From positions 2,914,001-2,978,000 of the forward strand of contig CAVTGA010000001.1 in the NCBI GenBank assembly GCA_963734185.1: a stretch of DNA of 64,000 nucleotides. The letters run 5' to 3'. Shown in pieces: positions 16,507 to 25,980 of this stretch. The notes below the pieces were generated by a model. It saw only the letters and a list, made by a program, of their open reading frames with translations. It made no database searches and was not told the DNA's origin. How positions within the stretch are numbered: the first letter of the stretch is position 1; each line of letters opens with the position of its first letter. This DNA comes from PALSA-894 sp963734185. Lineage in GTDB: Bacteria; Pseudomonadota; Alphaproteobacteria; Rhizobiales; Xanthobacteraceae. The position numbers were made by a program, and so were the translations under genes.

Positions 16507-17322
16507 TCACGCCTTCCTCCCCCACACCTGCGCCACGATCGGAAAGGTCGAAACCGTGTCGGGATCGGCCAGATGCGCGCGGCAGGCGGTGAGCGCCGCA
16601 TCGAGCTGCTGCGTGTCGATCAGGCGCCGCTCGATCAGCACGGCACGCACGGACTCCACGGTTTCCGGCAGATAGAACGCCATCGCGTCGCCGGCGCGGA
16701 AGCCCACCAGGAACGGCCGGTATTGCACCTCGCCGAGGCCCGCGTGGCGCAGCATGCGGTAGAGGTCCTGCGCGAGCCGCACATTGGCGCCGACCGCGCC
16801 GAACACGTCGTCGAGCGCGCGGCGCAGCCGCTGCCAGGCCGGATGCGGCGGGTAGCAGGCGAGGCCCTCGATGTCCGGCTCCTGCAACGCCACGATGCCG
16901 CCGGGACGCGCAAGCCGGATCGCTTCCGCGAGCAGCCGATCGGGCTCGCCGGCGGTGCTTGCCACGAAGCGCGTATGCACGAGATCGAAGCTCGCCGACG
17001 CAAGCTCCGTGCGATAGGCGTCGCCTTCGACATAGTCGACGTTGGCGCGACCGCGCGCGTCTGCGCGCGCGCGGGCGTGGTCGAGGAAGGCGGCGTCGGC
17101 GTCGAGACCGGTCACGCGGCCCGCGGGGCCGACGCGCGCGCTCAACAGGGCGGTGATGCCGCCGGGACCGCAGCCGAGATCGATGCAGCGCCAACCGGGC
17201 GCGACGCCGATGCGGTCGAGCATGACGGCCGCGTCGGCGGCAAGCGCGTCGCTCTGGCGCTCGAGGCGCTCGATCTCGCCGGCACGCCGCGCGATCGGAT
17301 AGCGGCCCTGCGGCTTGTCCAT
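16507..17322 (-). CDS. Class I SAM-dependent methyltransferase
   Basis: A 271-residue methyltransferase with the Rossmann motif I DLGCGPGG at 48-55, the acidic motif II residue in VTGLDAD (Asp74), and motif V-like ARPGGIVALQEPD. It is of the UbiE/menaquinone-methyltransferase-like type, but the acceptor is not evident. The start at 17322 (MDKPQGRY) has GGTGAG 8 bases upstream; a TTG two codons earlier is too close to this site. It is transcribed alone, divergent from the CXXCH protein gene. Confidence 0.85.
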   Translation of the reverse strand: MDKPQGRYPIARRAGEIERLERQSDALAADAAVMLDRIGVAPGWRCIDLGCGPGGITALLSARVGPAGRVTGLDADAAFLDHARARADARGRANVDYVEGDAYRTELASASFDLVHTRFVASTAGEPDRLLAEAIRLARPGGIVALQEPDIEGLACYPPHPAWQRLRRALDDVFGAVGANVRLAQDLYRMLRHAGLGEVQYRPFLVGFRAGDAMAFYLPETVESVRAVLIERRLIDTQQLDAALTACRAHLADPDTVSTFPIVAQVWGRKA

Positions 17323-17487
17323 GCGCAAATCTCACCGCGCAAAGCGCAGGCGTCAACGCAATGTCCGGTTGCGCCCCGGTGTTATGCACTCAGGAAACGA
17401 CAAATCCCGAGCTTGCGCCGACGGCCGCACAAGGTTTACAACTAAACATATCCGAAAACTCATACCTCAGCCTGTGGAGAGGGCATC

Positions 17488-19167
17488 ATGGCCATTCGTA
17501 CCGTCGCCGTCACCTTGCGCACAGGCCGGCATTCCTTGCTGGCTGCCGTCGCGTTGCTGTCCCTGAGTCAGGTCGCCAGCGCGCAAACCGTCCTGCCGTC
17601 CGATGCCAAGACGACCTGCATCGTCTCGGCGGTGGAATTCGCGAGTTGGTTCACGTCGGGATCCGTCAGCCTGAACGGCGCGGTCGACCCGGCCGACAGC
17701 GTCACCTTCTCCAACATGCCGAATTGTCCGTTCTACAAATGGTCGGCGCAGATGTTCCTCTGGCTGACCTCGCCGGTGCAGTCCAAATACGGCGGCGGCA
17801 CGCATGTGTTCAACTCGCCGGTCTTCTACGATGTTTCACCGCCCGACGCGAACGGCGACCGGACGCTTTCTCCCAACACGCCGGGAAGAATCCGCGACTT
17901 CTTCGCGAGCATTCCTCAGACCGGACGGGACAAGAAGCCGGTCGTATTCGACGCTCGGGGGAAAATGTTCCCGCTGGTGCGGACCGAAGTGGCGCCGAGC
18001 GGCAATCCCCTGATCCGAAACAAGCTCGGCCAGCGGATCGAAATCGAACGGCCGCGCCTCACGCCCGGCGCGAAACTGCAGTTGTTGGACAAGCAAGGCA
18101 AGACGCTCGACCAGGCGGCGCGCGTGCTCGACAGGGCCGGCAAGGGGATCGATCTGAAGGACGCCAGGCTGGTGCTGAACGGAAGGCCGTTCATCGTGAC
18201 CAAGTCGGGCGTCGCGATTGATTTCGAACAGGGTCAGGCGGACGGAAGCGTCCTGATGGCGCAGAACAACTCGCTGGTCTACTACGCGCTTCAAGTCAAC
18301 GACGTCTTCGCCTATCTCCGCACCGGACAGGCGAACGGCGCCATCGCCGCCACCCAGTTCCCGACCACGCCGGCCAACCTGAATGCGATCGTCAATTTCG
18401 CCCTGGCCCACAACAAGTCGTTGCCCGATGCCAACGCACTGGCCATCGAACTGAAATCGTCATGGATCGACGCCACCGGACTTGCCAATCCGGGGGACTA
18501 TGTGACGATCAGCGCGCGGATCCCGAACTACAACACATCGAGCACGACCCAGTGGGTCCCGGACGGCACCTCGAAAGTCGTCCAGCTCGCCATGGTGGGC
18601 ATGCATGTGGTGGGCAGCACGGCCGGCCATCCGGAAATGCTGTGGGCCACCTTCGAGCACGTCAACAACGCGCCCAATGCCCAGTACACGTATCGGGACG
18701 CGGCGAACGTCGTCAAAACGGTGCCGCAGAATTCCGTCGGCACCTGGCTGTTCTCCACGAGCGGCGCCGGCACGTTCAATGTCCAACGCATGGAATTGAG
18801 CGGATCCAACATCGTGGCCCTTGCGGGCAAGACCATCGGTCCGAGCGATATCCTTCGGGTCAACCCCTGGGGCAGCAATACCACCAGTCCCACGAGCACG
18901 ACGCCGAATACCGACATCATCTCGATCAACAACAGCGTCATCAACCAGCTGGCCGCCGGCGACGTGCGCAGGAAATACATCATGACCGGCACAACCTGGA
19001 CCATCGGCGGTGCCGCGCCCACGGGCGGAAACGAAGTGGGCACCAATCAGATGGCCAATGCCACGTTGGAGACGTTCTTCCAGCCGAGCAACTGCTTCAG
19101 TTGCCACGGCACGAACCAATTCCCGGTCAGCCATATCTACAACGCGATCAAGCCGCTGTTCCCGTGA
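17488..19167 (+). CDS. Secreted protein with C-terminal CXXCH haem-binding motif
   Basis: A 559-residue exported protein with a signal peptide ending near VASAQ (about residue 32). No well-known enzyme domain is recognised. A single c-type haem motif, CFSCH, is at 536-540, 19 residues from the C-terminus, so haem would sit on a small C-terminal segment. Other conserved-looking parts are MVGMHVVGSTAGHPEMLWAT near 370 and a lysine/arginine-rich region at 150-245. The last 20 residues before the haem are Asn/Thr-rich. Similar uncharacterised proteins occur in Bradyrhizobium-like genomes. It probably works in the periplasm in electron transfer or as a haem-bearing oxidoreductase. GGAGAGGG precedes the ATG. 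Confidence 0.75.
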   Translation: MAIRTVAVTLRTGRHSLLAAVALLSLSQVASAQTVLPSDAKTTCIVSAVEFASWFTSGSVSLNGAVDPADSVTFSNMPNCPFYKWSAQMFLWLTSPVQSKYGGGTHVFNSPVFYDVSPPDANGDRTLSPNTPGRIRDFFASIPQTGRDKKPVVFDARGKMFPLVRTEVAPSGNPLIRNKLGQRIEIERPRLTPGAKLQLLDKQGKTLDQAARVLDRAGKGIDLKDARLVLNGRPFIVTKSGVAIDFEQGQADGSVLMAQNNSLVYYALQVNDVFAYLRTGQANGAIAATQFPTTPANLNAIVNFALAHNKSLPDANALAIELKSSWIDATGLANPGDYVTISARIPNYNTSSTTQWVPDGTSKVVQLAMVGMHVVGSTAGHPEMLWATFEHVNNAPNAQYTYRDAANVVKTVPQNSVGTWLFSTSGAGTFNVQRMELSGSNIVALAGKTIGPSDILRVNPWGSNTTSPTSTTPNTDIISINNSVINQLAAGDVRRKYIMTGTTWTIGGAAPTGGNEVGTNQMANATLETFFQPSNCFSCHGTNQFPVSHIYNAIKPLFP

Positions 19168-19223
19168 CGGCAGGCGGGGCTCTGTCGCCGCCAACGCGGC
19201 GACAGGCTCCATCCATTCGCGGG

Positions 19224-19910
19224 CTATTTGCGCGCCTTGGTCCTGCGCGCGGGCGGCGGCGTGCCGGCCGGATCGAAGCCGACATACACGATGTAGTTTT
19301 CCATTTCCGAGGGCCGCGCCAGCGGAAAGGTCAAGTCTTCATCCACATGCAGGAACGGCGTGTTCAACTGTGAGGGCGGCACGGCGACGGCGAGGCGGTG
19401 GAACTTGGTCACGATGGTCTGCGGCGGCGAGCCCTCGCGCACCACGGCGTAGCGCAGCGGCACATCGACTTGGCCCGGACCGCCCGCCGGCCCGACGATG
19501 ACGCGGCCCTGGATGCCGACCTTCATGGTCATCACCCCTCCGAGCGCGGCGCATTCGCGCGCGGTCTGGGCGATGGTCGCCTGGTAGCGGATCGCCGCCG
19601 GCGCCGGATTCGGGTCGCGCGCATCACCGACCACCAGGGTGGAGGCGCCCTGGCGGATGGCGACGTCGGGGCAGTCCACGTCGGCGGCCGCCGCAACCGT
19701 GCCGGGATCGCCCGGCCGCGCCGGCGGCCCGAAGAAGAAGGTGCTCATGCGGTCGCTGACCGAAGGCGGCGAGGTTGTCGGGGCCGGCGCCGCGGTCGGC
19801 CGCGAGGTGCCGAAGATGTCGCTCGACGAGCAGCCGGCAAGCGCAATGCCGAGCAGCGCCAGTACGGCGGTGCCTTGGCATCGGGATCGGAATCGCACGC
19901 AACACATCAT
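19224..19910 (-). CDS. Putative lipoprotein, function unknown
   Basis: A 228-residue protein with a lipobox LAGC, Cys27 being the lipidated residue (residues 18-27 hydrophobic). A Pro/Ala/Thr-rich linker (residues 35-50) leads to a soluble domain with two Cys in VDCPDVAIRQG and ARECAALGG. It should be anchored to the inner or outer membrane. The family resembles conserved Rhizobiales periplasmic lipoproteins of unknown role. It is convergent with the CXXCH gene, 56 bp away. Confidence 0.75.
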   Translation of the reverse strand: MMCCVRFRSRCQGTAVLALLGIALAGCSSSDIFGTSRPTAAPAPTTSPPSVSDRMSTFFFGPPARPGDPGTVAAAADVDCPDVAIRQGASTLVVGDARDPNPAPAAIRYQATIAQTARECAALGGVMTMKVGIQGRVIVGPAGGPGQVDVPLRYAVVREGSPPQTIVTKFHRLAVAVPPSQLNTPFLHVDEDLTFPLARPSEMENYIVYVGFDPAGTPPPARRTKARK

Positions 19911-19985
19911 CGACCCTGTCCTTTCCTTGGCCGGCCTTATAGCAGCGCAAGCGTGGCCGGCCCAAGGCAGCGTTGATCCGCAACG

Positions 19986-20564
19986 TCAATCTGCGCCCAA
20001 GCGCGCATAGAGCAGATGGTCCTGCCACAGCCCGTTGATGCAGAGATACTGCCGCGCATAGCCCTCGCGGGAAAATCCGGCCTTCTCCAACAGCCGGATC
20101 GAGGCCGTATTGGTGGGGATGCAGGCGGCTTCGAGACGATGCAATCGCAACGACGCGAAGGCGAAGGGAACAAGGCAGCGCACCGCCGCGGTCATCAGGC
20201 CCTGTTGCGCATGGGGTGCGCCGATCCAATAGCCGAGGCTTCCGGCCTGGGCCACACCGCGGCGGATGTTGGCGAGCGTCATCCCGCCGACCAGCGCGTC
20301 GTCGCCCTTGCGGAACAGGAAGAACGCGTAGGATTGGTCTGAGCGCTGGTCGTCGGCGTAGCGCCGCAGGCGCCGACGAAACGCGCTGCGCGTGAGATCG
20401 TCGACCGGCCAGGTCGGCTCCCACGGAGTGAGGAACGCACGGCTCGCTTCGCGCACTGCCGCCCATTCCGAATAATCGGCCATCTGCGGCGAGCGGACAT
20501 AGACGCCGTCACCCTCGATGACCGGGAGCGGCTCGGAGAAGCTGACCGTGCGGAAGAAGGCCAT
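19986..20564 (-). CDS. GNAT acetyltransferase, RimJ/RimL type
   Basis: A 192-residue GNAT-fold N-acetyltransferase like RimJ. The acetyl-CoA-binding region is in GSLGYWIGAPHAQQGLMTAA (motif A), and motif B is in LHRLEAACIPTNTASIRLLE. It would acetylate the N-terminus of a ribosomal protein or another small substrate. The ATG at 20564 (MAFFRTVS) is preferred to an upstream start because the family begins there. The gene is 13 bp after the M16 peptidase gene, the same order seen in Nitrobacteraceae, so it is probably in the thrC operon. Confidence 0.88.
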   Translation of the reverse strand: MAFFRTVSFSEPLPVIEGDGVYVRSPQMADYSEWAAVREASRAFLTPWEPTWPVDDLTRSAFRRRLRRYADDQRSDQSYAFFLFRKGDDALVGGMTLANIRRGVAQAGSLGYWIGAPHAQQGLMTAAVRCLVPFAFASLRLHRLEAACIPTNTASIRLLEKAGFSREGYARQYLCINGLWQDHLLYARLGAD

Positions 20565-20577
20565 CGATATCTTCGGC

Positions 20578-21849
20578 TCAGGCGGCGCTGCGGCCGAGAG
20601 TCTCGGCAATCAAGGCCGCCTTTTCAAGGTTGCGCCCAGGCCCGAGCACCGCGACGGCGGGCCGGCCGCGCGCAATCAGCGCACTTCCGGCGGCACGCGC
20701 GCTCGCAACCGTCACAGCGTCGACCTTGGCGACGATCTCCTCGAGCGGGATGACGCGGCCGAACGCGATCATCTGCCGGGCAAGCTGCTCGGCGCGCGCA
20801 CCGGAGCTCTCCAGCGCCATCAGCAGCCCCGCCTTCATCTGCGCCTTGGCGCGCGCCACCTCGGCTTCGGTCAGCTGCTCGGCCGCGGTCGCGATCTGGT
20901 CGACCACCACGCGCATCAGCTCGGGCAGGTCGGCCGCGTCGGTCCCGGCATAGACCCCGAGCATGCCGGTGTCGGCGTAGGAGGCGTTGAAGGCATAGAT
21001 CGCATAGCACAGCCCCCTGATCTCGCGCACTTCCTGGAACAGGCGCGACGACATCCCGCCGCCGAGGATGCTGGTGAAGACCTGCAGGCTGTAGAGCGAA
21101 GGATCGCGCAGCGGGACGCCTTCGATCGCGAACGCGACATGGACCTGCTCGAGCTCGCGCTGCTCGACGCGCGCGCCGCCGGTGAAGCGCGCCGGCTGCG
21201 GCAACGGCGCGGCCGGCCCGGCGAAGGCCGCGAAGCGGCGCTCGACCTCGGCCACGACCGCAGCGTGATCGACCGCGCCCGCCGCGGCGATCACCATGTC
21301 GGGCGCGCGGTAATTGCGCGCCAGGTAGGCGCGCAGCCGCCGACTGTCGAACGAGCGCACGGTCTCCGGCGTGCCGAGGACGGAACGGCCCACCGCCTGG
21401 TCGGGGAACGCCACGCTCTGCAGATAGTCGAAGATCAGGTCGTCGGGCGCGTCCTCGGCGGCTCCGATCTCCTGCACGATGACGTTCTTCTCGCGCGCGA
21501 GCTCTTCGGGCTCGAAGGTCGGATTGGCGAGGATGTCGGAGAGCACGTCGAGCGCGAGCGGAACGTCGGCGCGCAGCACGCGGGAATAATAGGCGGTGGT
21601 CTCGATGCTGGTGGCCGCGTTGATGTCGCCGCCGACCGCCTCGATCTCCTCGGCGATCTGCCGCGCATGCCGCCGCGTGGTGCCCTTGAACGCCATATGC
21701 TCGAGCAGATGCGAGATGCCGTGCTCGTCGTCCTGCTCGTCGCGGCTGCCCGCGCCGATCCAGACCCCGAGCGATGCCGTCTGCAGATGCGGCATCGCAT
21801 CGGTGAGGACAACCAGACCCGATTTGAGACGCGAAACTTCCGTGCTCAT
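20578..21849 (-). CDS. M16 family zinc processing peptidase
   Basis: A 423-residue pitrilysin-type peptidase, related to the mitochondrial processing peptidase beta subunit and to PqqL. The inverted zinc motif HLLEH is at 47-51, with the third ligand expected in the VIVQEIGAAEDAPDD region. The peptide-binding glycine-rich part is LGGGMSSRLFQEVREIRGLCY. The ATG at 21849 overlaps the stop of thrC by 4 bp, implying coupled translation. The substrate is unknown. This thrC-peptidase pair is common in alphaproteobacteria. Confidence 0.93.
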   Translation of the reverse strand: MSTEVSRLKSGLVVLTDAMPHLQTASLGVWIGAGSRDEQDDEHGISHLLEHMAFKGTTRRHARQIAEEIEAVGGDINAATSIETTAYYSRVLRADVPLALDVLSDILANPTFEPEELAREKNVIVQEIGAAEDAPDDLIFDYLQSVAFPDQAVGRSVLGTPETVRSFDSRRLRAYLARNYRAPDMVIAAAGAVDHAAVVAEVERRFAAFAGPAAPLPQPARFTGGARVEQRELEQVHVAFAIEGVPLRDPSLYSLQVFTSILGGGMSSRLFQEVREIRGLCYAIYAFNASYADTGMLGVYAGTDAADLPELMRVVVDQIATAAEQLTEAEVARAKAQMKAGLLMALESSGARAEQLARQMIAFGRVIPLEEIVAKVDAVTVASARAAGSALIARGRPAVAVLGPGRNLEKAALIAETLGRSAA

Positions 21850-23258
21850 GCGGCTACTCCCTGGGCGGCACGGCTCGCCGCGAGAATGAAACGTTCGACC
21901 GCGCCCTGGTCGGCCGGCAGGATGGCGACGCGCTCGTTGCGCGCATCGAGGTCGGACAGCCAGTCGGGCAACGCCGGCCGCGCGCCGCACGCCGCTTCCA
22001 CCGCGAGCGGAAACTTCGCCGGATGGGCGGTCGACAGCACGATCATGGGCGTGGCGCGGTCGCGGCTCTCCTTCTCGGCCACCGCGACGCCGACGGCGGT
22101 ATGCGGATCGATCAGTTGCCCGGTCTCCTTGCGCACCGTGCGGATGGTCGCCGCGGTCTCCTCCTCGTCGGCGCGCCCGGCGGTGAAGCGGGAGCGAATT
22201 TCGCCGAGCGCGTCCGCCCCGAGCGCAAAGCGGCCGCTTTGAGCGAGCGAGCCCATCTGCGCCCGCACGGCGGCGGAATCGCGGCCCGACGCCTCGAACA
22301 GCAGGCGCTCGAAATTGGAGGAAACCTGGATGTCCATCGAAGGCGAAGCGGTTGCGACCACGTCGCGCACCTCGTATTGGCCGGAGTTCAGCGTACGCAC
22401 CAGGATGTCGTTGAGGTTGGTGGCGATGGTCAGCCGCTCGACCGGCAGGCCCATGCGTTGCGCCACATAGCCGGCGAACACGTCGCCGAAATTCCCCGTG
22501 GGCACCGTGAACGCGACCTTGCGCTGCGGGCTCCCGAGCGCGACGGCGGCGGTGAAGTAGTAGACCACCTGCGCCACGATGCGCGCCCAGTTGATCGAGT
22601 TGACGCCCGACAACCGCACCCGGTCGCGGAAAGCATGATGGTTGAACAGGCCCTTCACGATCGCCTGGCAATCGTCGAACGTGCCTTCGATCGCGACGGC
22701 GTGGACGTTGGCATCGGCTGGCGTCGTCATCATCCGCCGCTGCACCTCGGAGATGCGCCCATGCGGGAACAGCACCACCACGTCGACCTGATGGCGGCCG
22801 CGAAAGGCTTCGACGGCCGCGCCGCCGGTATCACCGGAGGTCGCGACCACGATGGTCGCGCGTTCGTGCCGCTCGCTCAGCGCATGGTCCATCAGGCGCG
22901 CCAGCAACTGCATGGCGAGATCCTTGAACGCGAGCGTCGGGCCGTGGAACAGTTCCAGCAGGAAGGTCCCGGGATCGAGCTGCGCAAGCGGGGCGACGGC
23001 CGGATGGCGAAAGCCCGCATAGGCATCGTGCGCCATGCGGGCGAGATCGGCCTCGGCAATCGAGCCGGCAACGAACGGCCGCAGCACCTCGCAGGCGACT
23101 TCGGCATAGGGCCGCCCGGCCAGGGCGGCGATCTGGGCTTCAGTCAAAACCGGCCAGGAATCAGGCACATAGAGGCCACCGTCGCGGGCGAGCCCGGCCA
23201 GCGCCGCGTCGATGAAGCTGAGGCTCGGGGCCTCGCCCCGGGTGGACACGTAGCGCAC
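21846..23258 (-). CDS. thrC: Threonine synthase
   Basis: A 470-residue pyridoxal-phosphate enzyme converting O-phosphohomoserine to threonine. It starts with the family signature MRYVSTRGEAPSLSF, and Lys112 in PTLAFKDLAMQLLARLMD is the cofactor lysine. Other conserved stretches are VATSGDTGGAAVEAF and FTVPTGNFGDVFAGYVA. Its length is normal for the long bacterial type. It lies just downstream of SURF1, separated by 59 bp that include an inverted repeat. Confidence 0.97.
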   Translation of the reverse strand: MRYVSTRGEAPSLSFIDAALAGLARDGGLYVPDSWPVLTEAQIAALAGRPYAEVACEVLRPFVAGSIAEADLARMAHDAYAGFRHPAVAPLAQLDPGTFLLELFHGPTLAFKDLAMQLLARLMDHALSERHERATIVVATSGDTGGAAVEAFRGRHQVDVVVLFPHGRISEVQRRMMTTPADANVHAVAIEGTFDDCQAIVKGLFNHHAFRDRVRLSGVNSINWARIVAQVVYYFTAAVALGSPQRKVAFTVPTGNFGDVFAGYVAQRMGLPVERLTIATNLNDILVRTLNSGQYEVRDVVATASPSMDIQVSSNFERLLFEASGRDSAAVRAQMGSLAQSGRFALGADALGEIRSRFTAGRADEEETAATIRTVRKETGQLIDPHTAVGVAVAEKESRDRATPMIVLSTAHPAKFPLAVEAACGARPALPDWLSDLDARNERVAILPADQGAVERFILAASRAAQGVAA

Positions 23259-23290
23259 GAATGACCCTGCCTTTGAGGCCGGACACTAGA

Positions 23291-23323
23291 GCATGAACCG
23301 CCCGGGTGGAATCGGGTTCATGC
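23291..23323. repeat. Inverted repeat at the end of the SURF1 gene
   Basis: GCATGAACC (23291-23299) pairs with GGTTCATGC (23315-23323) around a GC-rich loop. It overlaps the SURF1 stop codon. There is no U-run on the minus strand, so a terminator is possible but not shown. Confidence 0.45.
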
Positions 23324-24067
23324 GCGCCGCGACGCGCGCCAAAAGGCCAGGAACACGCCGAACAAGACGATGGTAAGACCATACCAGGTGAGGGCGTATT
23401 GCAGGTGATGGTTCGGAAGGCTCGGCTTGAGCGGGCCAACGCGCGGAAGGCCGCCCGGCGCCGGCGGCGCCTCCTGGTCGATATAGAACGGGGCAGCGGT
23501 CATCCACGTCTTGGCGGCGGAGATCGCCGCGTGGTCGCGCACGAACCAGAGGCCGCGGGCAGGATCGTCGGCCGGCGTGAACAGTCCGCGCGGTTCCGGC
23601 CAGCGCAGCACACCGACGATGGCGACGACGCCCGATACTGCGCCCTGCGGACGGCTCTTCGGGTCCTGGCGGCCCTCCGGCACGAACCCGCGATTGATCA
23701 GCACGATGCTGCCGCCCGGGAGCCGCGCCGGCACGAACACCCAATAGCCCGGACCGGTCACGTCGGGCCGTAGCGCCGAACCGCTGGCATAGACATGGGC
23801 CTCTTCGCCCGGCAGCAATTCGGCCGGAAACGTAACGCGGCGGAATTCGTCGCTCTCCTGGGTCAGTCGCGGCCAAGCCTCGCGTGGCGGCAGATCGACC
23901 GGCGCGGCCGCAAGGCGGCTCTCCAGTCTGGCGATCAGTCCCTCTTTCCATTCCTTACGCTCGAGCTGCCAGGTGCCGAGCGCGATCAGGACAGCGGCCG
24001 CGGCGATCGTCGCCAGCGCCGGCATCGCGAGGCCGCGCCGCGCTGGTTGATCGCCGGTCAGGTTCAC
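23318..24067 (-). CDS. SURF1 family protein
   Basis: A 249-residue SURF1-like assembly factor for the haem a3 centre of cytochrome c oxidase. It has an N-terminal transmembrane helix (about residues 14-32), the characteristic GTWQLERKEWKEGLI, a periplasmic domain with RPDVTGPGYWVFVPARLPGG, and a C-terminal helix (YALTWYGLTIVLFGVFLAFW). The GTG start at 24067 overlaps the DUF983 stop (GTGA), so translation is coupled. It is part of the cox operon. Confidence 0.93.
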   Translation of the reverse strand: MNLTGDQPARRGLAMPALATIAAAAVLIALGTWQLERKEWKEGLIARLESRLAAAPVDLPPREAWPRLTQESDEFRRVTFPAELLPGEEAHVYASGSALRPDVTGPGYWVFVPARLPGGSIVLINRGFVPEGRQDPKSRPQGAVSGVVAIVGVLRWPEPRGLFTPADDPARGLWFVRDHAAISAAKTWMTAAPFYIDQEAPPAPGGLPRVGPLKPSLPNHHLQYALTWYGLTIVLFGVFLAFWRASRRA

Positions 24068-24444
24068 GGACCATCCTTGCGCCCGAAGCGTCCCTCGGCG
24101 GCGTCATGGTGGTATTGCAGCGTGATCAGGAGGCCCTTGATGAGGCGTAATGGAAGCAACGTCACGATGAGGATCAGCGGCAACCACAGCACGGCATGCA
24201 GCCAGAACGGCGGCTGGTAGAGGACCTCGACCACGAGGGCGGTGCCGACCACGATGAAGCCGGCAATGAGGATGACGAAAACCGCAGGCCCGTCGCCGGC
24301 GTCGGCGAAGCCATAGTCGAGTCCGCAGGCCTCGCAATGCGGCCGTAGCTCGAGGAAGCCGGCAAACAGCCGCCCCTTGCCGCAGCGCGGGCAGCGGCCG
24401 GCAAGCCCGGCGGTGAACGGCGAGGGCGCCGGGTCGGTCGCCAA
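24064..24444 (-). CDS. DUF983 membrane protein
   Basis: A 126-residue protein with an N-terminal zinc ribbon, CPRCG and CEACG spaced by about 17 residues, and two transmembrane helices (about 55-78 and 85-105). DUF983 is a usual member of alphaproteobacterial cox operons, where a role in oxidase assembly is suggested by context. No ATG fits; the TTG at 24444, 5 bases after the coxC stop, was chosen. It overlaps SURF1 by 4 bp. Confidence 0.85.
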   Translation of the reverse strand: MATDPAPSPFTAGLAGRCPRCGKGRLFAGFLELRPHCEACGLDYGFADAGDGPAVFVILIAGFIVVGTALVVEVLYQPPFWLHAVLWLPLILIVTLLPLRLIKGLLITLQYHHDAAEGRFGRKDGP

Positions 24445-24449
24445 GTGGA

Positions 24450-25349
24450 TCAGTGCGCGGCCGGGTGGCCGGCGCCCCAGACATAGATGCAGACGAACAG
24501 GAACAGCCACACCACGTCGACGAAATGCCAGTACCAGGCGGCGAACTCGAAGCCGAGATGATGCGTGGGTGTGAAGTGGCCCTGATAGGCGCGCCATAGG
24601 CAGACCGAGAGGAAGATGGTTCCGATGATGACGTGGGCGCCATGGAATCCGGTCGCCATGAAGAAGGTGGCGCCGTAGATGTGGCCGCTGTAGGTAAAGG
24701 CCGCGTGGCCGTACTCGTAGGCCTGCACGCACGTGAACAGCACGCCGAGCACGACGGTGCAGATCAGGCCAAGCTTGAGTCCCTTGCGGTCGTTGTGCAG
24801 CAGCGCGTGATGCGCCCAGGTCACCGTCGTTCCCGAGGTGAGCAGGATCAGCGTGTTCAACAGCGGCAGGGTCCAGGGATCGAACGTGCTGACGAACGTC
24901 TTGTTGGCGGCGGCGACCGGCGGCCACGTGCCGGCGGTCGGACACACCGCGCTCGCGTCGCCGCAGCCGAGCAGCGCGTTGCGGGCGACCTGATGGATGT
25001 CGGCCGGGAACAGCGCGGTGTTGAAATAGGCCCAGAACCAGGCGACGAAGAACATCACCTCGGAGGCGATGAACAGGATCATGCCGTAGCGGTGCGAGAT
25101 CTGCACAACGCGCGTATGATCGCCCTTGAACTCGGCCTCGTTGATGACGTCGCGCCACCAGACGATGAAGGTGTAGAGCACGCCGAGCGCGCCGGCCGCG
25201 AACACCAGCGGCGCGGCGGCGAACATGCGATGCATCCACATGATGGCGCCGAACGCCATGACGAAGGTCGCGACCGAGCCGACCGCCGGCCACGGGCTCG
25301 GATTGACCAGATGGTAGTCGTGGTGCGGCTTGGCGTGGGCATCGGCCAT
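24450..25349 (-). CDS. coxC: Cytochrome c oxidase subunit III
   Basis: A 299-residue subunit III of the aa3-type oxidase with seven transmembrane helices. The N-terminus is HDYHLVNPSPWPAVGS; HLGFEFAAWYWHFVDVVWLF at the end is the conserved subunit III signature with the essential Glu. The ATG at 25349 (MADAHAK) is chosen over an upstream one. It is 22 bp after the Cox11 gene. Confidence 0.96.
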   Translation of the reverse strand: MADAHAKPHHDYHLVNPSPWPAVGSVATFVMAFGAIMWMHRMFAAAPLVFAAGALGVLYTFIVWWRDVINEAEFKGDHTRVVQISHRYGMILFIASEVMFFVAWFWAYFNTALFPADIHQVARNALLGCGDASAVCPTAGTWPPVAAANKTFVSTFDPWTLPLLNTLILLTSGTTVTWAHHALLHNDRKGLKLGLICTVVLGVLFTCVQAYEYGHAAFTYSGHIYGATFFMATGFHGAHVIIGTIFLSVCLWRAYQGHFTPTHHLGFEFAAWYWHFVDVVWLFLFVCIYVWGAGHPAAH

Positions 25350-25371
25350 CGTGGCGGTCTCCGTAAGCGTC

Positions 25372-25980
25372 CTAGATGCGCCCCTGCGGGGGCTTGCTCT
25401 CCGCCACCGGGCGCTGCGGCTCGCGCACCGCATGCATGGTGTAGGAGAGCGTGATGGCGTTGAGCGCGCCGAGCTCGGCGTCGTTCGCGAGCGCCGGATC
25501 GACGTAGAACACGACCGGCATCTCGCGCTTCTCGCCGGGGCTAAGGCGCTGGTCGGTGAAGCAGAAGCAGTTGATCTTCTGGAAATAGATGCCGCTGGTC
25601 GGCGGCGAGACGTTGTAGGAGGCTTGGCCCGTGGTCGCGCGCGCCGCCAGGTTGGTCACCAGGTAGTTGACGGTCACGACTTCGCCGATGCGCGCCTCAA
25701 TCGCGTTCTGCTCCGGCTCGAACCGCCACGGCAGGCCGCCGGCGACGTTGGCGTCGAAGCGGATCGTGATCGCCCGGCCGGGCGCGCCTTGCGGCGCAGC
25801 GGTCGCGACCTGGGTGCGGCCGCCGAAGCCGGTGGTGCGGCAGAACCAATCGTAGAGCGGCACCGCCGCGTACGCCATGCCGACCATCGCGGCGACGAAC
25901 ACGCCGCAGGACGCCGCCACGATCATGTCGCGGCGCTGGCGGTGTGCAGTCGACCGGTCCTGGCTCATCGAGGCGCTCAT
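25372..25980 (-). CDS. ctaG: Cytochrome c oxidase assembly protein Cox11
   Basis: A 202-residue copper chaperone for the CuB site. One transmembrane helix lies at about residues 19-39, and the periplasmic domain has the copper motif NCFCFTDQRLSPGE near residue 140. The ATG at 25980 overlaps the stop of the small upstream gene (ATGA). The start region MSASMSQDRS offers a second start four codons on. It is in the middle of the cox operon. Confidence 0.95.
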   Translation of the reverse strand: MSASMSQDRSTAHRQRRDMIVAASCGVFVAAMVGMAYAAVPLYDWFCRTTGFGGRTQVATAAPQGAPGRAITIRFDANVAGGLPWRFEPEQNAIEARIGEVVTVNYLVTNLAARATTGQASYNVSPPTSGIYFQKINCFCFTDQRLSPGEKREMPVVFYVDPALANDAELGALNAITLSYTMHAVREPQRPVAESKPPQGRI

